Notes: generated by a model from the sequence alone, not told the origin. Shown: positions 1 to 10,517, numbered from the stretch's first letter. The stretch: DNA of 64,000 nucleotides from Bombyx mori (GCF_030269925.1 NC_085131.1:10649501-10713500), one strand, 5' to 3'. Made by a program: numbers and translations.

Positions 1-222
1 TTTATTTATTGTCAAACTTTTGTTATTCCTTCAAGTCTGTGGTCAAATTGAGAATAAGTTAATATTGTTTGTCTTTAATATTATTTGTCTATAGTGGAGT
101 CTTGTCGAAATCTGTGATTATAGAAATATAATAAATAGCCTTTGACAATAGAACCATGATAATATTCGAACTTCTAATTTTAATTAATTATAGTCGAATA
201 TCGACTACTGTGAGACCACTAG
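1..222 (+). mobile_element. Helitron-like repeat, 3' part, cut by the window start
   Basis: This is the 3' half of a repeat that recurs at 9167-9585, 20458-20871 and 48994-49397 in the opposite orientation. It ends in a short hairpin (gtcgaatatcgac) followed by CTAG and then T. A CTAG end after a terminal hairpin with insertion between A and T is the known signature of Helitrons. Family assignment rests on these ends only; no Rep/helicase coding is present. Confidence 0.55.
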
Positions 223-233
223 TATATATAATT

Positions 234-425
234 CTTTTTTTTTTCCTACCTATGCTGATAGCCTTGAGAGGCTATTTCAGCTTCACCCTAACGTGTGTAG
301 GTGAGCTCACGGAACTCAAACCGGAGTGTTGCTAACACTGACCCTAGCAAGAGTAGTGCTTCGCAGAATCTACCACCGGATCGTAAACGCGACCCACTGA
401 AAAGATCCTGCGAGAAACTCAGTGG
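234..425 (-). mobile_element. Non-LTR retrotransposon 3' tail, family B
   Basis: A T-run on the plus strand (a poly-A tail read on minus) is followed by cctacctatgctgatagcc and the rest of a roughly 230-bp sequence found about a dozen times in this window. It carries the marker cccactgagaagatccgg, here slightly changed. Copies share the tail and differ at the other end, as expected of 5'-truncated LINE insertions. It may belong to the BMC1/L1Bm group of silkworm LINEs, but I cannot confirm the name. Confidence 0.7.
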
Positions 426-600
426 ACTTAATTCTTCTGTCCGCAAGTATGTTTGTGAACTCCTCCTAAACGACTGGGCCGATTTTGATGAAATTTTTTG
501 TGTGTTTTCCTGTGGATTCGAGAAGGGTTTAGATTCACAATTCGGTACACTACAAAAAACATACTGAAAGTTTGAAATTTTCGGATTTAAAACATCTGTA

Positions 601-729
601 CAGGACAGCGCCTATCGAGTCTGGTAGTATACATATATAGAACACTCAGACAATTACACGAATTTGAATCGAACCCACGACCCTCAGTCCAGCATTCAGG
701 GGCACTAAGTACCATACCACCGGGCCAGT
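601..729 (-). mobile_element. tRNA-derived SINE remnant, not Bm1
   Basis: Read on minus, it starts with a tRNA-like head: an A-box-like stretch (gtggtatggtacttagtg) and, about 40 nt on, a B-box (gggttcgattc). The following text with tgtctgagtgtt resembles the body of other lepidopteran SINEs. The head differs from the Bm1 head in this window, so this is a separate family. The 3' end is eroded. Confidence 0.55.
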
Positions 730-1362
730 TGAACCTGCGTCTAGGAAGAGGCTCTGAGACGATCGCACACTAAATAAACTTGGGTACTTTACCTACAAAA
801 ACAAATACTATGGTTCTCAATTTAGCAAAAGAATTTTATTTTACCAATGCACCAAAAATATTTTTTATTGCTTGGCTGAATGAGCTCGAAATATGATCGA
901 CTATCTCTACCCCGTTACAATCTGAGGGACCACCCTATCAACACATACATATCTCGAAGCTCATACATCATAAGTTTCAATTTGATAACGGTTATCATTT
1001 CAACGACTAGGTGCCAAGAAAAAGCTTGAAAGATATAGTTAAACCCAGTTTTATGTCCAAAAAACCAAATTTCGTAACCTTTTACGTCTTACGTCTTACA
1101 CCCGTTAATTTGAATGCGCACCGAATATATGATTTATCTGTCACGTGTCAATCAATCATCTCAATTCTCAAAATACTTACTCGTGAATAATGTCGAGGTC
1201 ATAACGTCGAGGTCATAACGGCGGAGTCCCAAAACGATCGCGACGCGTACAGGGTCATTTTACGATTTCGTAAAACTCTTACATGAGAGGTTGCGTGTGC
1301 GGCAACATTATGGAGGGTAGAAGTAAGAAGGAGCATCTTGTATAGGGGACAAGTTGAAAAAG
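730..1362. other. Unassigned AT-rich sequence
   Basis: No gene or known repeat is recognised. A 14-bp unit (gtcgaggtcataac) is repeated directly twice at about 1191-1218. The last part leads into the mariner pseudogene and may be its decayed 5' portion. Confidence 0.4.
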
Positions 1363-1687
1363 TGCCCTACAATTATGCTTTTATCTCGGGAGATAAAAAT
1401 AGCACCTAGAACCATGTCGCATATTTTAAAAGATGACTTAGGACTTACAGCCTATAAGAGACGTACTGGTCATTTCTTAACTGATAATTTAAAAGAGAAT
1501 AGGGTGGTAAAATCGAAACAACTACTGAAGCGGTACGCAAAGGGAGGTCATAGAACAATTTTGTTTTCGGATGAGAAATTTTTACAATTGAGCAACATTT
1601 TAACCAAAAAAATGACCGTATTTATGCTCAAAGCTCTAAGGAAGCTTCTCAATTAGTCGACAGAGTGCAACGTGGGCACTATCCGTA
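1363..1687 (+). pseudogene. Tc1/mariner-type transposase fragment, frameshifted
   Basis: The translated strand gives a mariner-family transposase core. It includes the block SREIKIAPRTMSHILKDDLG and a YKRRTGH motif. It then has ILFSDEKF, which carries the first catalytic aspartate. Around 1598-1605 the frame shifts by one base; in the new frame the text continues as NDRIYAQSSKEASQLVDRVQ, which fits the same family downstream of the first Asp. The N-terminal DNA-binding part and the remaining catalytic acids are absent, and a LINE tail abuts the 3' end. A full transposase of this type is about 340 residues, so only a third remains. The family resembles the mariner at 24486-25053, whose HTH region complements this fragment. 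It is a dead copy. Confidence 0.7.
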
Positions 1688-1692
1688 ACAGT

Positions 1693-1850
1693 GTTTTTTC
1701 CCTACCTATTTTAGTAACCTCGTAGGGATATTCCAGATTCTCTGAACGAGTAGGTCAGCTCATGGGGCTCTAGCCTGGTGACGTTGCTAGCACTAGCATT
1801 AGCAAGAGCAGTGTTTCGCAGAATCTACCACTGGATCAGAAACGGGACCC
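1693..1850 (-). mobile_element. LINE tail, family B (left arm of an inverted pair)
   Basis: Poly-T then ccctacctatt marks the tail of family B in minus orientation. It runs to gatcagaaacgggacc, where an oppositely oriented copy starts immediately. Confidence 0.65.
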
Positions 1851-1974
1851 AGCACTGCTTTTGCTAGGGTTAGTGTTAGCAACGTCGTCAGGTTTGAGCC
1901 CCGTAAGCTCACCTACTTGTTAGGTTACGCTGACATAGCCTATCAAGGCTATCAGCTTAGGTAGAAAAAAAAAA
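1851..1974 (+). mobile_element. LINE tail, family B (right arm of an inverted pair)
   Basis: A plus-oriented family B copy runs from agcactgcttttgctaggg to a tail of ten A. It abuts the minus copy at 1693-1850, so the two could fold into a hairpin of about 120 bp. Confidence 0.65.
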
Positions 1975-2149
1975 CATCTACAACGTACATGCCGCCACCT
2001 AACTTGAGACATGACTTCTAAGGTCTCAGTTTTTACAGTACAACGGCTGCCTCATCCTTCAAACCGAAACGCAATACTGCTTCACGGCAATAATAGGTAG
2101 GATGGTGGTACCTACACGTGTGGACTCACAAGTCTTCCTACCACCAGAA
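1975..2149 (-). mobile_element. Headless Bm1-type SINE fragment
   Basis: Diverged Bm1 body on minus. It includes the characteristic aaaccgaaacgcaatactgc region and stops at ctaccaccag, the recurrent head-less 5' end. Confidence 0.65.
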
Positions 2150-2833
2150 ATATTCCGATACTAAGTGATTCGAGAAGCCCATAAACATTATAACGTGAAT
2201 GCCGCCTCCTACTTTGACATGAATCTGAATCTCAATTAATGGGATGTGCTATTAAATTAAAAATTGTTTCAAACGTATGCAATAAAAAACTTTGAGAAAT
2301 CAATAAATTCAACAAATAGACAAGTTTTGTACCTTCCTCTTTGTGCATATAAACATTGTGATTTAAGTAATGTCTATTGACATTGACACTGTGAAGTTTT
2401 ACCTTGAATGCTAATTAGCAATTGGCAATACAATAGGGTTCTGTTTGGCCCATGAATAAAAGGTTTTATATAGTTTACATACAGAACGCAAGAGGTCTCA
2501 CAGTAGGACTACCTCGTATTATCCGGAAAGTATTGTAATAGACTATAGCAAACTTGCGTGTATATTTTGAATGATATTGAATTTCTCACCAATAAAACGA
2601 TACATTTATTTTTCCTATTAGTTCAATTTTCGATGTGAGCAAGACCACAAATGTAACGTAACTAATAATTCTTTAAGTTAAATAGACTTTTTTATCATGT
2701 TTAGTTTTTTTTAAGTTTTCATTTGTAAAGAAACTTACAGCCCACCTAATAATGAATGTGCAGTGTGAGATAAGTCTGTTCGACTAACGCATTAAAAAAA
2801 GTAAATACAGTTTCAAATTTCAAAAATCATGCA
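2150..2833. other. Unassigned AT-rich sequence
   Basis: I see no gene, tRNA or recognised repeat here. Confidence 0.4.
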
Positions 2834-2968
2834 ATTTTTTTTTTATTGCTTGGATGGGTGGACGAGCTCACAGCCCACCTGGTGTTATGGTTACTGGAGC
2901 CCATAGACATCTACAACGTAAATGCGCCACCCACCTTGAGATATAAGTTGTAAGGTCTCAGTATAGTT
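2834..2968 (-). mobile_element. Bm1 SINE, 3' end only
   Basis: Poly-T, then ttattgcttggatgggtgg and the next 110 bp of the Bm1 3' end in minus orientation. It is truncated at gtctcagtatagtt. Confidence 0.75.
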
Positions 2969-3204
2969 AATTTAAAGTTAATCGGACGTATTGAAGTCTT
3001 TAAAAAATGCGTAATTTTTTTTTAGATACAGGCTAAGCTAATTTGATCCTTTTAAAAATACGGCTATAAAGTCCTTGGAACTGAACATTTTTGTTTCGCG
3101 GCTGAAATTCGGGTTTATCACGTGCATTGACAACATGTTTCACCACCGCTATAGGAACTAATAAATGTAGATATTAATATATATAATTGTAAAGGCGATT
3201 ACAT

Positions 3205-3548
3205 GCAGCAAAGATGCGAATGTTGCGATGGGTGTGTGGAGTAACGAGAATGGATAGAATACGGAATGAAAATGATAGAGGAAGTCTGAAAGTGGCACTT
3301 GTGACAGAGAAGCGGAGAAGTGCGCGTTTGGGATGGTATGGACATGTGATGAGACGAAATGAAAATGAGGTTGGTAAGAGAATGTTATTATAACTATGAA
3401 TGTGGAAGGATATATGGAAAAAGGTAGACCTAAGAAGAAATGGATAGATTGCGTGAAAGACGATATGGGTAAGAGGGGAGTGAGCGAAGAAATGGTATAT
3501 GATAGAAGAGTATGGAAGGAGAAAACATGTTGCGCCGACCCCAGGTGA
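3205..3548 (+). pseudogene. Endonuclease/reverse transcriptase (RTE-like LINE) C-terminal relic
   Basis: The plus strand encodes the C-terminal tail typical of RTE-like endonuclease-reverse transcriptases of Lepidoptera. Recognisable blocks are MRMLRWVCGVTRMDRIRNE and ARLGWYGHVMRRNE. After a frame break near 3390 follow EKGRPKKKWIDCVKDDMG and a final KTCCADPR before a TGA. The polymerase domain is not present, so this is only the last hundred or so residues of a protein that normally exceeds 900. The frame break and truncation mark it as dead. The antisense strand is open for about 165 codons, but I regard that as a by-product of the purine-rich coding strand. Confidence 0.7.
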
Positions 3549-3967
3549 CTGGGAGAAGGGCAGGATAATGAAATGATGATTAATATATATAATTATAATA
3601 TTATGTAATAATAATATATAGCTGATAAATGAAAACAGGACGATAAAGTTGACGTTCTTTACAAACGTCAAACAACTTCATTCGGAATAACTTAAAATAA
3701 GTACGTAAGAACAGTTTACAGGCGGTAATTCAGAAGTAATGTGGTCTTCGGACGGTCAGAACTTGTTTTATTGTTTGACCGTCAAAGTTTACGGTCCATT
3801 CACGTGTTGAGTGTTCAGTGCTCGCCAACTTTCCATGTACTATTGTAGATTGCTATAATTTAGCAAATATTTGTTTTGTATTCGTTATCAAAATTTGATT
3901 CTATTTATGTATATGGCTATCCCAATTTGCGTCACTGGCCGTTATTGTGGCTGTTATCGGCGACTTC
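3549..3967. other. Unassigned AT-rich sequence
   Basis: The part just after 3548 may be the 3' UTR of the RTE-like relic. Nothing else is recognised. Confidence 0.35.
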
Positions 3968-4141
3968 AGTAGTGATTCGTTTGGTTTGAAGGGTGGGGCA
4001 GCCGTTGTAACTATAGTGAGACCTTATAACTTATATCTCAAAGCGCCACCAGCGCTTTTACATTGTAGATGTCTATGGGCGCCGGTAACCACTTAACAGC
4101 AGGTGGGCTGTGAGTTCGTCCACCCGTCAAAGCAATAAAAA
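3968..4141 (+). mobile_element. Bm1-type SINE, truncated
   Basis: The 3' 170 bp of Bm1 in plus orientation, ending in agcaataaaaa. A small local rearrangement (gcgccaccagcgc) sits in the middle. Confidence 0.7.
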
Positions 4142-4760
4142 CTACCTAATCGTAATCGCGTTTGTATTAGAAAATGAAATAGTGAGGTTTTATTGAACTT
4201 GTAAAATTTATATGTATGTTTAGGTAAAACCTGGCAAGTAAAATTTGAACGACTTTGCCTTAGCTTACAGATTTAACTTTTTACAAGTTGGATCCGTTTC
4301 GATGACCATGGCATGGCACTTAAATCCGTTTACAAACGCGAAGTCTTATTCTGATCATTACCGTTAGATTTTTTTTATGTTTATTTTTAAAAACGTCTTT
4401 TTTATTGTAATAATTAGAATTTATTCCTTAAAATTGGCTTTATGTAGATATTCTAGAAAATGTAACTTTGGGCAGTTCATCCTATCTGTAATACGGGAGC
4501 CCATCATGATTAACAACTCTAGTTTTTTTTCATGAGTTTACAATTGAAAAAAAATTATAAAAGACGAATTCGAAATTTTCTGAATCGAGATTCGGTTATC
4601 AATGTTTTGAACATAAACGACAAAGATAGTCGCCATCAGATGGGTCGTCCGCATACTAGCGTCCGAATGCAATAAAAAAACATCTAATTTATCATAGATT
4701 TCAATGCAATTATGTTACGATAATTCTTTTTTGCTAAAGCTTGTGTAGTGATTATGACTG
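4142..4760. other. Mostly unassigned; short LINE-like tail at about 4628-4682
   Basis: The piece gtcgccatcagatgggtcg followed by gcaataaaaaaa looks like the last 50 bp of a lepidopteran non-LTR or SINE tail. The rest is unassigned AT-rich DNA. Confidence 0.35.
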
Positions 4761-5006
4761 TTTTTCTTTTTTTTTATTGCATAGATGCTCACAGCCTACC
4801 TGGTGTTAAGTGGTTACCGGAGCCCATAGACATCTACAACGCGGGATTTACCCGCCACCTACCTTGATATATGAGTTCTAAGGTCTCAGAATAGTTACAA
4901 CGGCTGCACCGCCTTTCAAACCGAAACGCATTACTGCTTTACGACAGAAATAGGCGGGGCGGTGATACCTACTCGTGCGGACTCACAAGAGGTCTTACCA
5001 CCAGTA
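4761..5006 (-). mobile_element. Headless Bm1-type SINE (about 240 bp class)
   Basis: Minus-oriented copy running from poly-T to ctaccaccagtaaac. It has the complete 240-bp body but no tRNA head. Confidence 0.75.
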
Positions 5007-5096
5007 AACCACCATTTATCGTAATGTTTCCGCTTTAAAACCTAGGGCAGCCAATGCAATAAAGAATTCGACTTTAAGGCAGAAACCCAGAGGTTC

Positions 5097-5580
5097 AATT
5101 AAATTTTAATTTATTTATTTTATTAGGCTCACAATACACATCACAAGCTAAAGATACATAAAAAACACAAATAGAAAAAAACAAAATCTGGCCTGCAACA
5201 TAAGTTATGTGCGCACGACAAAACAAGACATATAGTGCTGAATTTGTATAACAACGTTCTTTACAATTATGACAAAACAACACAATAACAAAAACTAATC
5301 TAACGAATAATGTAAGGAAAAAAAAATTATACACAATATAATACATTAAACAATTACATTAACCTACCTATTACTAACGTGGAGGATGTCCTTGAACATT
5401 TTTCTAAACGTAACTAACAAGTAAAAATATCTAACTCAGGTGACGACCTTGCCAGTTCGTTATAGGTACGACACATTCGGGTAATGGGATTATAGTAAGA
5501 TATATTGTTTTTGTAAATTAGCAATTCAAACAAATTATTTTGGTTGACCCTTCGAGCACTAAATTTAATGTTTAGTGAAA
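5097..5580 (-). pseudogene. Non-LTR retrotransposon C-terminal relic with its 3' UTR
   Basis: On minus, from about 5580 to 5425, a frame reads SARRVNQNNLFELLIY and then YYNPITRMCRTYNELARSSP and LDIFTC before a TAG. ARR-x-NQ-x-NLF, YYNP-x-x-RMCR-x-YN and LDIF are hallmarks of the C-terminus of a lepidopteran LINE reverse transcriptase. Downstream on minus (5420 to 5097) is an AT-rich stretch ending in an AATAAA-rich tail, which fits its 3' UTR. Only about 50 residues of the protein remain. I cannot name the family. An 83-codon open frame inside the UTR (5095-5346, minus) is hydrophobic and probably meaningless. Confidence 0.5.
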
Positions 5581-6135
5581 TCTGAGATCACGTAATCAAT
5601 GCCTCAGTCGTGTAAATTAAAAACAAATATGAATATACAATATAACAAACTAGGTTTTAAAAAAGATTCGTGCATCAGCTACAAGCACGGGTGTGTAATT
5701 AAAGGCCATTTTCATAATAACATGTCATTAGGTCTGCTTTAAACAATATTGAAGTTCGTGGCTACTCTTTGATTGCGGTGAATTAAATCGCAAATAATAC
5801 GCTACAATGTAGAGGCAATGACAAAGAGACGGGCTCGAGTGCACAAATTACTTTATTAGCAGACCACTTGTTATTCCTTTGATTCAAAGCTAATTCAAAA
5901 TTGATTGGTGGTCTTAGGTTTGAAAACGTTAAAATGATTTCTTTCCGTGTATATTTAGTTGACATTGTAGTAGGTACGCTGTTAATTAATTTAATGAGGA
6001 TCCGTCGGGAATGGACTCTTTAATTATTATCGAAAATTAACAATTATTTTATTCGATTTCTAAAAAAATTGTGTTTCTTAGGTTTTTGTGCGGATACAAA
6101 ATAAGCTTAGTCAGATTGTTGTAATGTTAGATGTA
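5581..6135. other. Unassigned AT-rich sequence
   Basis: No gene or known repeat is recognised. Confidence 0.4.
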
Positions 6136-6765
6136 TTTTCCCCCTACCTATTCTTTGGTAGCCTAAGAGGCTATTTCAGCTACGCCTGGACGGGTAGGTG
6201 AGCTTACGGGGTCACCTGAGAGAATTTTGCGAACACTAGCCCTAGCAAGAGCAGTGGTTCACAGAAGTCGTCGTGGCCTAAAGGATAAGACGTCCGGTGC
6301 ATTCGTATCTAGCGATGCAACGGTGTTTGAATCCCGCGAGTAGGTACCAATTTTTCTAATGAAATACGTACTTAACAAATGTTCACGATTGACTTCCACG
6401 GTGAAGGAATAACATCGTGTAATAAAAATCAAACCCGCAAAATTATAATTTGCGTAATTACTGGTAGTAGGACCTCTTGTGAGTCCGCACGGGGTAGGTA
6501 CCATCGTACCACCTGCGTATTTCTGCCGTGAAGCATTAATGCGTTTCGGTTTGAATGGTGGGCCAGCCGTTGTAACTATACTGGAGACTTTAGAACTTAT
6601 ATCTCAGGGTACGTGGCGCATTTACGTTGTAGATGTCTATGGGCTCCAGTAACCACTTAACACCAGGTGGGCTGTGAACTCGTCCACACATCTAAGCAAA
6701 AAAAAACTACCACCGGATCAGAAACGCGACCCCCTGAGAAGATCCAGCGAGATACTCAGTGGGCT
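6136..6765 (-). mobile_element. LINE tail, family B, interrupted by a Bm1 insertion
   Basis: Family B sequence at 6136-6266 stops at cacagaa and resumes at 6707 with ctaccaccggatc, exactly where the intact family continues. The 440-bp Bm1 between them was therefore inserted later. The LINE sequence ends at cagtgggct, about 20 bp from the splice donor of the candidate exon at 6787-6985. Confidence 0.75.
6267..6706 (+). mobile_element. Full-length Bm1-type SINE
   Basis: The head gtcgtcgtggcctaaaggat provides the A-box. A B-box-like stretch (gtgtttgaatcccgc) follows, then the shared body with aaacccgcaaaattataatt, and the copy ends in tctaagcaaaaaaaa. The two boxes are the internal RNA polymerase III promoter inherited from a tRNA. 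The element has no coding capacity and depends on LINE machinery. It is nested in a family B LINE tail. Confidence 0.85.
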
Positions 6766-6786
6766 ATACATGTGTGACCAGTTTAC

Positions 6787-6985
6787 CTGTATCGGCGCGC
6801 AGTGTCGTCGCTACAAGGGCGCGGGCCGTGGCGAGTGTCGCCCCGTCGTCAGCTGGAGGGGCACCAGACGCGGCGGGACCTCGGGCGCCAGCACGTATCT
6901 CGGAGAGCAACATAGCGCGGCCACATCCTTGCGCGCCGACAACTCCAGCGCTCCGTAGCACAACGAATACTGCTGCAATCGCCAT
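6787..6985 (-). CDS. Candidate first coding exon of an unidentified secreted or membrane protein
   Basis: On minus, an ATG at 6985 opens a frame of 66 codons that reaches a good splice donor: the last exon bases are ACAG and the intron starts GTAAAC at 6786 (phase 1). The first residues, MAIAAVFVVLRSAGVVGAQG, look like a signal peptide or signal anchor. An Ala/Arg/Gly-rich stretch (CGRAMLLSEIRAGARGPAAS) and a small-residue stretch up to LRADTG follow. Local GC is far above the surroundings, and codon third positions are mostly G/C as in many insect genes. No Bombyx repeat known to me covers it. I do not recognise the protein. It could instead be a CpG-rich untranslated exon; an alternative 61-codon frame also exists here. 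A family B LINE lies just inside the putative intron. Confidence 0.4.
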
Positions 6986-7033
6986 TGATGCATCATCCAA
7001 TAACCTGTAACGGTCCGGACGTTTCAGTCGCAA

Positions 7034-7843
7034 TGTACATATGAATAATGCAAAGCTGTGTAATGTTAGTTCAGCTCGGCAAATCGAACGTACCTTGTTA
7101 TTTTAGCTATTGTCGGTGATACGTTTAGGCCAGCGGTCGGGGGGGGAACCGGGCTAAATTATCCCAAATGGGGTAAAAATGAAACTTTTGTGAGTAAAAA
7201 GTATATATTGAAGTGAAACTTCTTTATAATCGTTGTGATTTAAAATTATCGTGGGGTCTATAATATGAAAGATGCTAAAAAGAAGCGATTTCGTTTTTTT
7301 TTTTGTTGTTCTTCGCCATCGGTAATATCAACTTACATAAAAATATTTTAGGGTAATAATTAAAAAAGTTCCCCGATCGCTGGTTTAGGCCATGCGTCAT
7401 CTTAACAGTTTTGTAATCAATAATCCGATTTCTTTATAGAAGATTAGTTCTTTCTATTTTATGTTTGAATTGAATTTGTTTTGTGATAGATGCCGCATCG
7501 CCTACCGTATTTTTTATTTAAATTAATATCAATCAATAAATAAGTTACAGCGTTTAACGTATCGTTCGCTATAGCATTGATTGAACAATAAATTAATTTG
7601 CAAGAGTATTTCTAATAAATCCAAAATAATGGCTTAAACGACATTGGCAATGCGATGGTCTGTACTCACTTATGTCTTCCGGAAATCGAACGATTTCCTC
7701 ATTGCGATGCCGAAGGTGTAGCTCGCAGAACACTGGATCAAAAATATTTACTCCCGTTTCTGTGTAGGCTTTAGTTTTATAAATAAAATCGACAGTAATT
7801 TTAAACGTAATATTTTACTGTCTTAAATTATCTTGAAATTTGA
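7034..7843. other. Unassigned AT-rich sequence upstream of the candidate exon
   Basis: If 6787-6985 is a first exon, its promoter should lie here on minus. I see no TATA box that stands out from the AT-rich background. A run of eight G occurs near 7140. Confidence 0.3.
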
Positions 7844-8096
7844 AGTCGTCGTGGCCTAAAGGATAAGACGCCAGGTGCATTCGTAGGAAGCAATGCGACT
7901 GTACCCGGGTTCGAATCCCGCTTGCAGGTACCCATTTTTCTAATGAAATATAAAATAGCTACGAGTATACGTTACTACTACACAATTGAGACATGTATAT
8001 CATGTTTCAAGACGGGTCGGCGGGAATAACGTTGTGACTGACATCTATGGACCCTTGTTACCACTCAACAATTAGGTGGTCTCTGTTAGGTGAGCT
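7844..8096 (+). mobile_element. SINE with Bm1-like head but different body
   Basis: The head gtcgtcgtggcctaaaggat and the B-box gggttcgaatcccgc match Bm1. The body then departs (cgggaataacgttgtgactg) and rejoins a shortened Bm1-like 3' part (catctatgg, ccactcaaca). It is a second subfamily that shares the promoter head. It is about 250 bp and has no long A tail. Confidence 0.6.
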
Positions 8097-8622
8097 CTTT
8101 CTCAGATCTATGCCACGAAGACTGAAAGCAATGATTGTATTTTGAGTACATTTAAATTTGTAACTCGTCACCGCTCCAATCTTATTTCTAGATAAACAGC
8201 AATGAACATCTTGAGCAATGGTAATCCAGACCAAGACATTTGTAGGCAGATAAGATCTGAAAAATTTGTTACAAAAGTAACTAGTGCTTGGAGATGAAAA
8301 GTAAAAAGCGGGTATGACATAAACGATTCAATCTATCGGATGATTGTTTAAAATGTTTGCAAAGATCAGATTTGTAATTCAAAACTCCTTATCTATCTTT
8401 ATCACATAATAACAGTACAAGTCTTAGTATGCACTGAATTCTTTTTTTATAAACCAACACAGTTTAATGTCTATCTAATTTTACAGTGCAGCATGAATAT
8501 TCCTTTGTCAAATTGGGAGACGATATGAAAAAAAAAAACGTGTGATTAGAATCATCGTATGTTCGATCGATAGTAAGTTTTAGCCAAGTTTTCGATTTAA
8601 CAGATAAAGGTATAATTACACC
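8097..8622. other. Unassigned AT-rich sequence
   Basis: Nothing recognised. Confidence 0.4.
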
Positions 8623-9059
8623 TTTTTTTTTATTGCTTAGATGGGTGGACGAGCTCACAGCCCACCTGGTGTTAAGTGGTTACTGGAGCCCATAGACATC
8701 TACAACGTAAATGCGCCACCTAACTCGAGATATAAGTTCTAAGGTCTCAGTATAGTTGCAACGGCTACCCCACCCTTCGAACCGAAACGCATTACTGCTT
8801 CACGGCGGAAATAGACGGGGTGGTGGTACCTACCCGTGCGGACTCCCAAGAGGTCCTACCACCAGTAATTACGCAAATTATAATTTTGCGGGTTTGGTTT
8901 TTATTACACGATGTTATTCCTTCACCGTGGAAGTCAATCGTGAACATTTGTTAAATACGTATTTCATTAGAAAAATTAGTACCCGCCTGCGGGATTCGAA
9001 CACCGGTGCATCGTTACATACGAATGCACCGGACGTCTTATCCTTTAGGCCACGACGAC
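8623..9059 (-). mobile_element. Full-length Bm1-type SINE
   Basis: Complete minus-oriented copy. It runs from poly-T and ttattgcttagatgggtgg, through the body, to gggattcgaacaccgg (B-box complement) and ctttaggccacgacgac (A-box complement). Confidence 0.85.
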
Positions 9060-9166
9060 TACAGAATAAATTCAAACTAAATTCCACTAGTGAGATCTCA
9101 AGGATTTTAAATTAGCAATGACTTCGTAACCAATATTAGAATCAGCATGTTCGAAATTTGTATAAA

Positions 9167-9585
9167 CTAGAGGTCCCGCAGTTGTCGAAATTCGACTATA
9201 ATTAATTGGAATTGTAAGTTTGTACACTATTATGATTGTATTTTATACTTCTATAATCACAAATTTTGCCAAGACTACACTATAAAAAATATTAACAAAG
9301 ACAAACAATATTTAATCTATTCTCAATTTGACAACAGACGTCAAGAACAAAAGTTTGACAATAAATAGTATGCATGCGTGTGTGCGTCAAATACATGGTA
9401 TGTAGTGTGTGTAATGTTTTCTTTATTGATTTAATGTATCTTTTATGCATTATTTAAAAAAAATATTAGCATTGTGCGCTTCTTCTCTATCTTCTCTATA
9501 AGTGTGGAAAATTTCATACTCCTCCGTCCGCGCAATTTTCGTAAAAACGGATACAAAGTTTTTACTTCACGTATTAATATATAGA
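9167..9585 (-). mobile_element. Helitron-like repeat, complete (419 bp)
   Basis: Read on minus it begins TCTATATATTAATACGTG and ends in a hairpin (gtcgaatttcgac) followed by CTAG. The flanking bases are A (9166) and T (9586), so it sits between A and T as Helitrons do. It is non-coding and therefore non-autonomous. Close relatives lie at 1-222, 20458-20871 and 48994-49397. Confidence 0.6.
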
Positions 9586-10070
9586 TTTATGTACGTACGC
9601 AAGCATGTAAGTACTATCAGATTATAAATTCTAAGGTTCGGTTTTTTTATTGGAATGATTATTATCTTAACAGACTAAACTATTAATTTTATTGATGCTT
9701 ATTTATTAATGCGCTTATTCTGTAATGAGGTAGTGCCTATCAGTTACAAATAGAAAATAGTCTTAGTTTTGATAAAACAACGCATATAATTATGTTAATA
9801 ACTCGGCTATTTGAAATTATCTCAACAATTATTATGGAGTCGTGTACGCTAATTAATCATAATTAATCAAATGTTATCGCAAAGGGCACGATGTTTGCTT
9901 TATTGTATTATAATGTTATAGTGTGATTAAATACGGTTATAGCATACAAAAACAAAAACACAATGTGTCAGTTAATGTTATGTCGTTGCGATTTTTTTTT
10001 CTTTTTTTCTTTTGTTATAAAGATCAGTGTTTGTTACTTTGATTATTTCAAAACGTACTTTATTTCGATT
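9586..10070. other. Unassigned AT-rich sequence
   Basis: Nothing recognised apart from pyrimidine runs near 10000. Confidence 0.4.
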
Positions 10071-10517
10071 CGTCGTGGCCTAACGGATAAGACGTCCGAT
10101 GCATTCGTGCTGAGCGATGCACCGGTGTTCGAATCTCAGGCGGGTACCAATTTTTCTAATGAAATACGTACTTAACAAGTGTTCACGATTGACTTCCACG
10201 GTGAAGGAATAACATCGTGTAATAAAAATCAAACCCGCAAAATTATAATTTGCGTAGTTACTGGTGGTAGGACCTCTTGTGAGTCCGCGCGGGTGGGTAC
10301 CACCGCCCTGCCTATTTCTGCCGTGAAGCAGTAATGCGTTTCGGTTTGAAGGGTGGGGCAGCCGTTGTAACTAAAACATGAGACCTTAGAACTTATATCT
10401 CAAGGTGGGTGGCGCATTTACGTTGTAGATGTCTAAGGGCTCCAGTAACCACTTAATACCAGGTGGGCTGTGAGCTCGTCCACTCATATAAGCAATAAAA
10501 AAATAAAAAATAAATTC
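10071..10517 (+). mobile_element. Full-length Bm1-type SINE
   Basis: Head cgtcgtggcctaacggat (A-box), B-box-like gtgttcgaatctcagg, full body, and a tail aataaaaaaataaaaaataa. Little divergence from the other full-length copies suggests a fairly young insertion. Confidence 0.85.

Noticed and set aside
3174..3671. 165-codon open frame on minus
   Set aside because: It is antisense to a recognisable RTE-like reverse transcriptase C-terminus on plus and consists of low-complexity hydrophobic runs.
6267..6340. Genuine tRNA gene
   Set aside because: A- and B-boxes are present, but this is the head of a SINE repeated many times and the cloverleaf is not complete.
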